Source of the DNA: Planctomycetota bacterium
GTDB taxonomy: Bacteria; Planctomycetota; Phycisphaerae; Tepidisphaerales; Tepidisphaeraceae
Assembly (NCBI GenBank): GCA_039182125.1
Contig: JBCDCH010000014.1
Location: forward strand, 1 to 64,000
DNA length: 64,000 bases
Direction: 5' to 3'
Made by a program: the position numbers and the translations under genes. This document shows, one piece after another, positions 24,477 through 33,199 of the stretch (the first letter of the stretch is position 1; the number at the start of each line of letters is the position of its first letter). The notes beneath the pieces were generated by a model. It ran no database searches. It had not been told where the DNA came from and saw only the letters and a program-made list of their open reading frames with translations.

Positions 24477-26254
24477 CACTCCTCCTCCAGACGCAGCTGG
24501 TGTCTCGCCATCTGCCAGTAGACGCCGCGCTTCTCCAGCAGTTGCTCGTGGGTGCCCTGTTCGACGATCCGGCCGGCGTCCATGACGTGGATCACGTCGG
24601 CGTCGAGCACCGTGCTCAGGCGGTGGCTCACGACGATGATGGTGCGCTGGCGCTTGAGGCCGATGAGCGTGTCGTTGATGCGCTGCTCGTGGACAGCGTC
24701 GAGGGCGCTGGTTGGCTCGTCGAGGACGACGATCGGGGCTTCGGTGAGCAGGGCACGGGCGATGGCGATGCGTTGGCGTTGGCCGCCGGAGAGGTTGCTG
24801 CCTTGCTCGCTAATCGTCGTCGCGTAGCCGTCAGGCATCGCGTCGATGAAGTTGGCCGCCCCGGCGAGTTCGGCGGCCCGGCGGATGTCTTCGTCGGTCG
24901 CGTCGGGGCGGCCGTAGGCAATGTTCTCCGCGACACTCGTCGGCAAGATCGGGTTCTCTTGCAGCACCAACGCCACATGCCGGCGGACATCGTGAACACG
25001 CACGTCGCGCATGTCGTGATCGTCGAGCAACACCCGCCCGCCGACCGGATCGTGGAAACGTGGCAGCAGATTGAGCAGCGTCGTTTTACCCACCCCGCTG
25101 CTGCCGACGAACGCCACCATTTGCCCCGGCTCGACGGTGAAGCTCACGTCGTTGAGTACCAACTCGCCGTCGCCATAGCGGAAGTCGACGCCTTCGAAAC
25201 GCAGCGTCCGCGGCCGCGTCGTCAACGCCTGAGCGTCGGGCAGATCGGAGATGATCGGGTCACGGTCCAACACCTCGAACACGCGCTCCACGCCGACCCC
25301 CGCCGACTGCAAACCGGCGGTCGAGCCCGACAGCTTGCTCAGCGGATCGTACAGCTGACCGAGGTAGCTGATGAAAAGCCAAAGCGTTCCGACGGAGATG
25401 CCGTCGTTGATCGCGCTGAGTCCGCCGAAGAGAAACATCGCGGTCGAGCCGACGGCGATGATCACGCCCAGCACGAGCCAGTACATGATCTCCTGCCAGT
25501 GCAGCCGCAGCGACGCGTCGATGTAGGTCCGGACGGTGTCGCCGAAACGTGCGTGCTCATCGCCCTGCCGGTTGAACGCCTGCACCAAACCGACCGCCGA
25601 GAGTGAGCGTTGGATCTGCGTCGTCAGGTTCGTGTCGGCTTCCTTCTGGGCGACGTTGTACTTCTTGAGCACGTTGCCCCACTTGGTGATGACGAGAAAC
25701 AGCGCCGGCACGATCGCCAGCGAGATCAGCGTCAGCTTCCAATCGAGGTTCAGCATGATCACGAGCATCACGACGAGCGTGAGCACGTTGACCAGCGCCC
25801 CGGTCGCGACGCCCAGCACGCCGTGGAAGCCGTGGGTGTCGTAGCTGAGCCGGTAGATCGCGTCACCCTGCGGCTGTGACTTGTGGTAGCCGAGCGAGAG
25901 TTGTTGGAGTTTCTGGAACAGGTCCAGCTGCACGCGCGTCCGGCCGCGGTAGCCGATGAGGATGTTGAGCTGCGCTTGGACGGTGCGGATGATCTCGTTG
26001 CCGAGGCGCAGCACGAGCATCGCCGCCGTGAGGGTGACGACCATCGCCGTCGTCTTCTCGCGCGGCACCCAGTCGAACAGGCGATACACCCAGCCGCGTG
26101 CCGAGTCGTCCTCGTTCATCACGTTGAAGAAGATCGCAATCGGCACCGGCGAGAGCAGGCCGAGCAACACCATCGCGGCAATGAGCACGAAGCTCAGCAG
26201 GATCTTCCCCAGATCATCGCGGTAGTAAGCCAGCGCCCGCCGATAGGTGTTCAC
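24476..26254 (-). CDS. ABC exporter, fused permease and ATPase (MsbA-like)
   Basis: Half-transporter of 592 residues that works as a homodimer. Six TM helices occupy roughly residues 15-310. The nucleotide-binding domain (about 345-585) has Walker A GSSGVGKTT, a Q-loop (LVLQENPILP), signature LSGGQRQRIAIARAL, Walker B IVVLDEPTSALD and an H-loop (VVSHRL). It resembles lipid A or polysaccharide-lipid flippases. It overlaps the GH-GT2 fusion gene by four bases and the DUF4258-like gene by one, so it is part of a compact operon and probably exports the product made by the neighbouring glycosyltransferases. Confidence 0.92.
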   Translation of the reverse strand: MNTYRRALAYYRDDLGKILLSFVLIAAMVLLGLLSPVPIAIFFNVMNEDDSARGWVYRLFDWVPREKTTAMVVTLTAAMLVLRLGNEIIRTVQAQLNILIGYRGRTRVQLDLFQKLQQLSLGYHKSQPQGDAIYRLSYDTHGFHGVLGVATGALVNVLTLVVMLVIMLNLDWKLTLISLAIVPALFLVITKWGNVLKKYNVAQKEADTNLTTQIQRSLSAVGLVQAFNRQGDEHARFGDTVRTYIDASLRLHWQEIMYWLVLGVIIAVGSTAMFLFGGLSAINDGISVGTLWLFISYLGQLYDPLSKLSGSTAGLQSAGVGVERVFEVLDRDPIISDLPDAQALTTRPRTLRFEGVDFRYGDGELVLNDVSFTVEPGQMVAFVGSSGVGKTTLLNLLPRFHDPVGGRVLLDDHDMRDVRVHDVRRHVALVLQENPILPTSVAENIAYGRPDATDEDIRRAAELAGAANFIDAMPDGYATTISEQGSNLSGGQRQRIAIARALLTEAPIVVLDEPTSALDAVHEQRINDTLIGLKRQRTIIVVSHRLSTVLDADVIHVMDAGRIVEQGTHEQLLEKRGVYWQMARHQLRLEEE

Positions 26255-28965
26255 GAACCGGCCTCCCCACCGCGCGCGAGTTCCGCATCGCTCGGCGACG
26301 TCTTGTCGAAGCCCCCCGCGCCGGCTGATGGCGAGATCGGCTCCGCACGCATGGCCGGCTCTGGGTCATCCTTCCGCGCGTCTTCATCCACCGGCCAGAA
26401 TCCCGCCTTCATCGCGGCCGTGTCGACCATGCCCAAAATCGGCCCGCGCACCTTCCACTTGTTGAACAGGAACAGCGCCCACCACGTGAGCGGGATCAAC
26501 ACCGCCGGGCGACTGAACGGCCAGAGCAGCAGCAAAAGCAACGCCGACAACACCAACGACCCGGCGAAGAGCACCTTGCCGAATCCGCTGGGTCGAATGT
26601 CCATGCGCAGCCGCGTGAGCATGCCCGCCGCGTGGTGCTCGGTGACGCTGGTGAGTTGCACCTTCACGTACCGGCTGCCGTAGATCTCCATGTCCCAGCC
26701 GGCCCAGCCCGAATCGACGCGCATCTTCAGTCGTGCCTTGCGCCCCTCGGCGGCGATGCGTTCGAGCAGCACATGACGATCGTGCTCGGTCGACCAGTAC
26801 TGCAACACCCGACGGTCGCCGGGGGCGAAGGGGAACTTCTGCACGCGTCGATGGGCACGGGCTTCCTGGGTGAGCTCCTTCTCCTTGAGCCGAACGGTGT
26901 AGCGGGCGGCGCCGCGGGTGATCGGCTGACGCCAGTGCAAGTACGCGATGAGCGGCTTGGTCCAGATCGACGCGTGCTGCGGCCGGGGTGCCTGCCACGC
27001 CGCGACGATGGCCAACACGATCGGCACGCAGAACATCCCGAGCGCCACGTACACCAACGGCAGAAACGCCGCCGACAACAGGAAAACGAACGCGGTGAGC
27101 AGGTGCCACTCGACGCTCTGCAACAGCTGCGCGACAAGCGACACGGGTCGGCGGTAGATGGTTTGGAAAAGCCCGGTCCCCCAGACGCCGTGGTAGATGA
27201 CGTCCTTGCCGACGCGCACGCCGATATCAGCCCCGTAGATGCGGCCGCGCCAATGGGCGCTGCCGAGCGTGTTGAAGCGGTCGGGGTGCTTGAACTTCAG
27301 CAGCGCCTCGGCCTCGCCGTAGCCGCGCTGTTGCTTGAGGTACGCTTCGATGGAGTTGCGGCGGTAGTGCCAGACTTGCGCGGCCGACGCGAAGCCGATC
27401 GAGCCGCCGGCGTTCTGCAAACGCCAGATGAAGTCGACGTCGTCGCCGGCCTTGCGGAACTGCGAGTCGAACCCGCCGACGTCCAACGCCGCCCAGCGGT
27501 AGAACGCCATGTTGCAGCCCGGCACATGCTCGGCGGTGCGATCGTCGATCATCACGTGCGTCGGCCCACCCGGCGAAAGCCCCACGCAGTCCGCAACCCA
27601 TGAGCCTTCATCCGGGATCAAGTTCGGCCCGCCGATGCCGACATGGTCGCTGCGCGTCAGATGCAGCGCGATCTGGTACAGCCAATCCTCGTCGGCCTCG
27701 CAGTCGCTGTCGGTGTAGACGATGATCTCGCCCTCGGCCGCCTCCATGCCGACATTGCGCGCGACGCTCAGGCCCTTGTTCGTCTGCTTGATGTTCCGCA
27801 CCCAGGGGAACTTGGCGAGGATGTCTTGCGTGTGGTCGGTGCTGCCATCGTCGACGAAAACGACTTCGTAGTCCGGGTAGTTGATCCGCTCCATCGACGC
27901 CAGGCACGACTCGACGGTGCTCGCGCCGTTGTAGCTGCAGACGATGACGCTGATCTTCGGCAGCTCGATATCGGCCGTCTGCGGAGCACGGCGGAACGCG
28001 TCGGCGACCGCTGCAAACGCCGGCTTCTCGATCCGCTTGCCGTCCTCACCGACCTCGGCTCGCGTGCAACCAAAGAGCCAATCGTCCACGCGATAGCCGT
28101 GCGTGAACCAGTCATCGGTGAAGGCGAAGACGAACCCGCCGGCCAGACCTTCCTCGTACATCGCGGCAAGCTGTTGTCCGAGCCGATCGGCCTGCTCCTG
28201 CTCGTCGGCTTCGCGGAAGGTATCGACGCCGTACTCGCCGAGCACCAACGGCTTCTCGCCCGCGATGTGCTGAAGCCGCGCGAGGTACCGGCGAAACGTC
28301 TCCGGCTCATGCAGATAAACGTTGTACGTCACGAAGTCGATCGCGTCGGACGTGAGGTACTCGGTGCTCGGGAAGTTGGCGAAGGTCACCAGGCACGCCG
28401 GCGCGATCGCCTTGACCTCCGCGACCAAGTCATCGAGGAACGCGCTGATCCGCTTGGCACGCATGAAGCGCACCATGTCGGCCGGGATCTCGTTGGCGAT
28501 CGAGAGCGCAAAGACGGCCGGGTGATTTCCACACCGCTCTGCCGCCTCGCGCATCGACGCCTTGGCCGACTCGACGACTTCACGGTCGCTGATCGCCTGG
28601 TTCTTCGGCCAGGCCACGTCGACTAGCAGCTTCATCCCCAGCTCATCCGCCAGCGCCATCAACCAGCCCGGCGGGATGTGATACACCCGCACGCAGTTGG
28701 CCCCGCCGTCGCGCATCTGCACGAAGTCCCGCCGCGTCTGCTCCGGGTCGGGCAGCGGATCGCCATCGGCGTTGGGTTCGAACGGCCCGTAGGTGAACCC
28801 CTTGATGTACCACTTGGCATCGCCGAGCCTAAAGAACTTGCCATCAAGCCGGACCCGATTGGTCACCGGCTCGGCGACGCGCTTGCGGCCGGTGGCGGAC
28901 CGCTCGGAAATTATCGCCGACGCGGCGGGATCGCGCACGGCGGGCTCGGCTTCGGACACACTCAT
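26251..28965 (-). CDS. Glycoside hydrolase-like TIM barrel fused to a GT2 glycosyltransferase
   Basis: Protein of 904 residues with two enzymatic modules. Residues about 38-325 form a (beta/alpha)8 barrel like GH2/GH5-type clan A hydrolases: acid/base Glu in SIANEIP (N158-E159) and nucleophile Glu in VLGEYGVD (E244). Residues about 335-550 are a GT2 domain with VDDGSTD (371-377), the metal-binding DSD at 419-421, and AGDDVDFIWR as the catalytic-base region. Several TM helices follow (about 595-660 and 775-815), with a PilZ-like or unknown stretch between (RVDSGWAGWDMEIYGSRYVKV). ATG 28965 is chosen because upstream in-frame Met codons lack support. The fusion suggests synthesis and trimming of the same polymer at the membrane. 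Confidence 0.85.
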   Translation of the reverse strand: MSVSEAEPAVRDPAASAIISERSATGRKRVAEPVTNRVRLDGKFFRLGDAKWYIKGFTYGPFEPNADGDPLPDPEQTRRDFVQMRDGGANCVRVYHIPPGWLMALADELGMKLLVDVAWPKNQAISDREVVESAKASMREAAERCGNHPAVFALSIANEIPADMVRFMRAKRISAFLDDLVAEVKAIAPACLVTFANFPSTEYLTSDAIDFVTYNVYLHEPETFRRYLARLQHIAGEKPLVLGEYGVDTFREADEQEQADRLGQQLAAMYEEGLAGGFVFAFTDDWFTHGYRVDDWLFGCTRAEVGEDGKRIEKPAFAAVADAFRRAPQTADIELPKISVIVCSYNGASTVESCLASMERINYPDYEVVFVDDGSTDHTQDILAKFPWVRNIKQTNKGLSVARNVGMEAAEGEIIVYTDSDCEADEDWLYQIALHLTRSDHVGIGGPNLIPDEGSWVADCVGLSPGGPTHVMIDDRTAEHVPGCNMAFYRWAALDVGGFDSQFRKAGDDVDFIWRLQNAGGSIGFASAAQVWHYRRNSIEAYLKQQRGYGEAEALLKFKHPDRFNTLGSAHWRGRIYGADIGVRVGKDVIYHGVWGTGLFQTIYRRPVSLVAQLLQSVEWHLLTAFVFLLSAAFLPLVYVALGMFCVPIVLAIVAAWQAPRPQHASIWTKPLIAYLHWRQPITRGAARYTVRLKEKELTQEARAHRRVQKFPFAPGDRRVLQYWSTEHDRHVLLERIAAEGRKARLKMRVDSGWAGWDMEIYGSRYVKVQLTSVTEHHAAGMLTRLRMDIRPSGFGKVLFAGSLVLSALLLLLLWPFSRPAVLIPLTWWALFLFNKWKVRGPILGMVDTAAMKAGFWPVDEDARKDDPEPAMRAEPISPSAGAGGFDKTSPSDAELARGGEAGS

Positions 28966-29052
28966 GCGGCTAGGTATCGTAGACAATCCGCCCGCGACTG
29001 AGCACATCAACCGAAAAGCCGACAACTGCCCCCGAGTCATGACTTGGCACCA

Positions 29053-30552
29053 TCACCCGGCGAATCCTGCGGTCGAGTCCGAATTCATGTCCCCAGGGAA
29101 GTTTTCTCTGAACCAATGACCGATCAGTCGATCGATTGATTTCTCGCTTTTGGCGTCGAAGGCGGTGACATGAGTGAACTCCCCACATCCGCGGGCCCGC
29201 AGCACGGCGTAGTTCTCGTTAAAGTCCGTGACACACTCGGCATCGAGCAACACCAGCAGGGGCTTTTCCTGACCGTCGAGGTAGCCGAACTCGTGGCCCA
29301 TGCTCGGGGTGATCGAAGCATGAACGTCGCCGTTGTTCCGGGGCCGGGTCACGACCATGATGCCGCCGTCGGCGATCCACAGGCGGGATGTCACTTCATT
29401 GTACGGCGAACGGCCCTGCACGATGTCAACGGTCGCTTCGACCGGGTCGGCCCCCAGATCCGCGAGCACCTTCTTGATGCGTTCGAACAGGCGGTTGGTC
29501 TGCTGGCAGAGGTCGACGTCGAAGAATCGGCGTGAGAGAAAGATCTTGCGCCGCTTGGCCGAATACTTGCGCTCGGCCGATTCGATGAAACCGCGAAACT
29601 CCTTGCGTGCTTCGACCGGCTTGATCCAGCGGTTCGCCTTGCGGGCGACAGGATTGAGCTGCGGTTCGGTCGGGCCGTCCCATCGCACGATGTTGGTCGC
29701 GAACTGCTTGGCCGCTCCGCTTTCTCGCAACAGCGCCGAAAGCCGTGCTTGCGTGAACTCCGACGCCTGCTCCACCCCGTCCGGCTCACAGACCGCGATG
29801 AGGCTGGCAAGCCCGCTGCGCATCCCGCCACGCCGCAGCAGCGCCGAAAGAATGTTCGCCTTGGCCTCGAACAGGCATCCCAGGATCGCGTCGAGCGCGC
29901 CGGGCTCGTCCTCATGCTGAATCGCAACGGTCCGCGCGCCCTTGAGCGGGAACACCAGACGCAGCAACCGCCGCTCGGTGTCTGAGCAGATCACCGCGGC
30001 GTTGAGGTCGACCTTGTCGGCGCCGTCGGGAAAGTGCTCGCGGATCTGCTCCCGCCAGTCGTTGTCGGCCGGGAGTTGGACCCACCCGTCCTGGAGCGAC
30101 GCGATCGTCCGCCACGCCAGGTCCAGCGACGGTCCGTGCTCCATCACCTCCCAGCCTTCCGCGGCCGATATCGTCTCCACGTCCGGGTCGGCCGGGTTGA
30201 TCAGCTGAAGCACCATCGTCAACTCATGACGGGCCCCGCTCGCGACGGTCGCCGCCTCCGCCAGGGCAATGTTGTACGAATGGGACTTGGGCAGGTTGTC
30301 GCGGATCGCCCCGGGGCTCTCGGCGGCTGAGATTTTCACCGTCGCGATCTTGTCCAGTTTCATCAGGTCCAGCACTGACACCACCAGGTCGCCCACCGGA
30401 CGACCGTTCTCGGCACGCTCTAGACCGACACGCACGTCCGTGCCTGTCATCAGTCCCAACGCCCCACGGTGGTACCACGGCACCGGCAACAACTGCTGGC
30501 CACGCGAATCCGCGCGGTGCTTCAACTCGACCAAGCCACTCAAGATCAACAT
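29053..30552 (-). CDS. Protein with ACT-like regions and a C-terminal TIR-like domain
   Basis: Protein of 499 residues, no signal peptide. Residues 55-120 and especially 207-265 (RTVAIQHEDEPGALDAILGCLFEAKANILSALLRRG) look like ACT-type ligand-binding modules. Residues about 334-482 (KIFLSRRF...ADLGADPVEATVDIVQGRSPYNEVTSRLWIADGGIMVVTR...MGHEFGYLDGQEKPLLVLLD) have the order of strands and helices of TIR-like nucleotide-binding domains, with E421 in GHEFG as a catalytic Glu candidate. ATG 30552 is preceded by AAGGGG. It leads the polysaccharide gene run, 87 bases upstream of the fusion gene, and is divergent from a metallophosphoesterase. A regulator or stress sensor is plausible. The TIR call is tentative. 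Confidence 0.5.
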   Translation of the reverse strand: MLILSGLVELKHRADSRGQQLLPVPWYHRGALGLMTGTDVRVGLERAENGRPVGDLVVSVLDLMKLDKIATVKISAAESPGAIRDNLPKSHSYNIALAEAATVASGARHELTMVLQLINPADPDVETISAAEGWEVMEHGPSLDLAWRTIASLQDGWVQLPADNDWREQIREHFPDGADKVDLNAAVICSDTERRLLRLVFPLKGARTVAIQHEDEPGALDAILGCLFEAKANILSALLRRGGMRSGLASLIAVCEPDGVEQASEFTQARLSALLRESGAAKQFATNIVRWDGPTEPQLNPVARKANRWIKPVEARKEFRGFIESAERKYSAKRRKIFLSRRFFDVDLCQQTNRLFERIKKVLADLGADPVEATVDIVQGRSPYNEVTSRLWIADGGIMVVTRPRNNGDVHASITPSMGHEFGYLDGQEKPLLVLLDAECVTDFNENYAVLRARGCGEFTHVTAFDAKSEKSIDRLIGHWFRENFPGDMNSDSTAGFAG

Positions 30553-30753
30553 GGCAACCCCTTCGACGGCTGGAGACACAGCGCCCGGCGAGCGGTCCCG
30601 AGATCGGACCGGCGAGTAACCACCTGGCACCCGGAACACTCATACTGAGCCCCGGCGTCACGTGCAAAACCGCCCGAAACTCGCCACATCTGCACGATCC
30701 GGCATTTGGCCAGCTCGATTGACGCCGATGCATGCGTGCGCAACACTGCCCGA

Positions 30754-31659
30754 ATGAGCGACTGGGCCGACGTTTCGGATGTGACCGCGGACGAGGTGAG
30801 TGAGACCTTCGAAGCAGCGCGCGACGAGCTCATGCTCGATCCCTATCGCGACGGGCAGGTGGTACGCCTGCAAGAGAATGCCGAACTCTGGGTCACCGGC
30901 GACCTGCACGACCAGCGGACTAACTTTTCCAAACTGCTGGCCACCGCTGACCTGGGCGACAACCCACGCCGGCACCTGCTGCTGCACGAACTCATCCACG
31001 GCAGCTACTTCGATCCCAACGGGGCCGAGGATAGCTGGAAGATGCTCTACCGAGCCGCCGAGCTCAAGTGCGACTTTCCCGAGCAGGTTCACTTCATCCT
31101 CGCCAACCACGACCTGGCCCAGATCTTCGGCGAGGGCATCATGAAGGCTGGCCTCAGCGTCTGCGAGGCCTACACCAAGGGCATCAAGAACCACTTCGGC
31201 GAGACCGGCGGCGCCCTGGTCGAGTCGGTCATGACCGAATTCTTCCTCGCCCTGCCACTGGCGGTCAGCACGCCGGGCGGGACGTTCGTCTGCCACTCGC
31301 TGCCGCAGGACGAACAGATCGATGACTTCGACTACACGGTGTTCAAACGCGAACGGCTCAAGAAGCCGGACTACCAGCGTCGCACCGGCCCGGCCTACCA
31401 GCTCATCTGGGGCCGCAACATGTCGCCGGCCACCACCGAGAAGTTCGCCGAGAACGTCGGTGCCAACGTCATCATCACCGGCCATCAGCCCCAGGACAGC
31501 GGCTTCATGGTCAACGGCGACAAGCACCTCATCATCGCCTCCGACCACGCCCAGGGCGTGCTCCTGCCGATCGACTGCGGCGAGAAGTACGAGATGGCCG
31601 ACCTGGTCAGCAAGATCACCCGCTTCGTCGCGATCGATCCGGAGACGTTCGGGAAGTAG
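30754..31659 (+). CDS. Calcineurin-like metallophosphoesterase
   Basis: Cytoplasmic phosphoesterase of 301 residues. Metal-ligand motifs occur in order: GDLHD (49-53, GDxH motif), LANHDL (116-121, an N-H-D with Ala for Gly), CHSLP (about 180) and ITGHQPQ (241-247), followed by ASDHAQG. These are the marks of binuclear metallophosphatases acting on phosphoproteins or small phosphoesters. ATG 30754 is chosen because the fold begins shortly after. It stands alone, divergent from the ACT/TIR-like gene with about 200 bases between, and its stop lies seven bases from the convergent permease stop. Confidence 0.85.
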   Translation: MSDWADVSDVTADEVSETFEAARDELMLDPYRDGQVVRLQENAELWVTGDLHDQRTNFSKLLATADLGDNPRRHLLLHELIHGSYFDPNGAEDSWKMLYRAAELKCDFPEQVHFILANHDLAQIFGEGIMKAGLSVCEAYTKGIKNHFGETGGALVESVMTEFFLALPLAVSTPGGTFVCHSLPQDEQIDDFDYTVFKRERLKKPDYQRRTGPAYQLIWGRNMSPATTEKFAENVGANVIITGHQPQDSGFMVNGDKHLIIASDHAQGVLLPIDCGEKYEMADLVSKITRFVAIDPETFGK

Positions 31660-31666
31660 CTCGACG

Positions 31667-33199
31667 TCAGTCCTTCTTGAGCTTCGGATCGATCGCGTCG
31701 CGGACCGATTCGCCGATGAGGATGTAGCTGAACACGGTCAGGAAAATCGCCAGTCCCGGGAAAATCGCAATCCACCAGCTGAAGCCGGTGCCGGTCTCGC
31801 GAGCTTGGTTGAGCAGCTGACCCCAAGACGGGTCCTTGGCTTCGAGGCCGAGGCCGAGGAAGCTCAGCACGGACTCGAGCAGGATGGCGGCCGCGATGCC
31901 GAAGCTGGCGTTGACCAACACCGGCGCGACGCCGTTGGGCAACATGTGACGAAACAGGATCGACCGAAGCGGCAGCCCAAGCGCTCGACCGGCCTGCACG
32001 AAGTCCTGGCCACGAAGCCGCAGGAACTCGGCGCGCACAAACCGTGCGTCCGCCGTCCATGTCATCAGCCCGATCGCGACCATCATCAGCCAGATGTCCT
32101 TACCGAAGAACTGCGTCACGATCAGCAGCACGATCAGCACCGGCACCGCCTGGAGGATCTCGATGAATCGCATCAGCACCAAGTCGACGATCCCGCCGAA
32201 GTAGCCCATCACCGCGCCAACGAAGATGCCAATGAGCGAGGAGATGCCGGTCGCGATGATGCCGATCGCAAGTGCGACGCGCGTGGCGAAAATCATCCGG
32301 CTGGCCATGTCCTCGCCGTTGATCGTCGTGCCGAGCCAGTGGTTGGTCGGAAACTCCGCCGACACTTCGTCGGCACCCCACCACGGCGCGATCTTCCGTG
32401 CGTCGCCCAAATCACGCAGGCGATCGTTTGGGCTGAACGGAATCGGGGCATTGATGACCCAGTCGATCTGTTCACGCTGCTCGGCCTGGCGCCACTGCTG
32501 GAGCCGGGCCAGGCGCGGCGGGTTGGTCGGGTTGACCGCGAACCAAACGACGATCGGCAACAACACCGCGACCAGCGCGGCCGCCGCACCGAGGCGAACC
32601 TTCGCCGACCACGCCCTCATCGTCAGCCACGGCAGCGTCGCAACCAACGCCAGCAACGCCAACACACCGGCCGCCGGCCAGCGATGTTCCAGCGGGTCTT
32701 CGGCAAGCGCGCCGTTCAAGAGCCGTTCGTGATTCGCCAGTTCCCAAAGCTCGGTCCACCAAAGCGTCAGTCCGCTTACGAAGAACACGGTCGCGAACGC
32801 ACCAAGTCCGATGCCGAACGTGAGTCGACGAACAAACTTGTGAACGATCACCAGCGTCGCCACCACCCCGAAGAGGATCAGCAACAGCACGTCGATGTCC
32901 GTCAGCCCGCGCAGCAACGGCGACTCCCACGCGCCATCGCGTCGCAGCAGGAACGGCCGACTGTTGGCGATCAGCGGCGCGAACACCGCGATGAGCAGCA
33001 GGAACACGATCCACACCGCACCGACCCGCGCACCGATCTTGCGGAACGTCTCGGAAAAAACGTTGGCCAACAGCGACCGCGTCGGCGGCTCGTCCGGCGG
33101 GGGCTCGGTCGGCGGAAGCTCCTTGCCGTAGTCCGCCACGGGCTGGACCGACGACGCCTCCGCCGCGACCGCGCGATAAAGACGGATGAACTCAGTCAT
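31667..33199 (-). CDS. ABC peptide transporter permease, OppC type, with long N-terminal insertion
   Basis: Inner-membrane permease of 510 residues, well above the roughly 300 usual for OppC/DppC. The first TM helix (VGAVWIVFLLLIAVFAPLIANS) is followed by about 200 residues carrying four extra hydrophobic helices and a charged linker. The standard BPD_transp_1 domain then starts near residue 300 with RVALAIGIIATGISSLIGIFVG and contains the EAA loop ALGLPLRSILFRHMLPN. It overlaps the upstream OppB-type gene by eight bases. It is the last gene of a six-gene run. No ATPase subunit gene follows: the next gene is convergent. Confidence 0.88.
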   Translation of the reverse strand: MTEFIRLYRAVAAEASSVQPVADYGKELPPTEPPPDEPPTRSLLANVFSETFRKIGARVGAVWIVFLLLIAVFAPLIANSRPFLLRRDGAWESPLLRGLTDIDVLLLILFGVVATLVIVHKFVRRLTFGIGLGAFATVFFVSGLTLWWTELWELANHERLLNGALAEDPLEHRWPAAGVLALLALVATLPWLTMRAWSAKVRLGAAAALVAVLLPIVVWFAVNPTNPPRLARLQQWRQAEQREQIDWVINAPIPFSPNDRLRDLGDARKIAPWWGADEVSAEFPTNHWLGTTINGEDMASRMIFATRVALAIGIIATGISSLIGIFVGAVMGYFGGIVDLVLMRFIEILQAVPVLIVLLIVTQFFGKDIWLMMVAIGLMTWTADARFVRAEFLRLRGQDFVQAGRALGLPLRSILFRHMLPNGVAPVLVNASFGIAAAILLESVLSFLGLGLEAKDPSWGQLLNQARETGTGFSWWIAIFPGLAIFLTVFSYILIGESVRDAIDPKLKKD

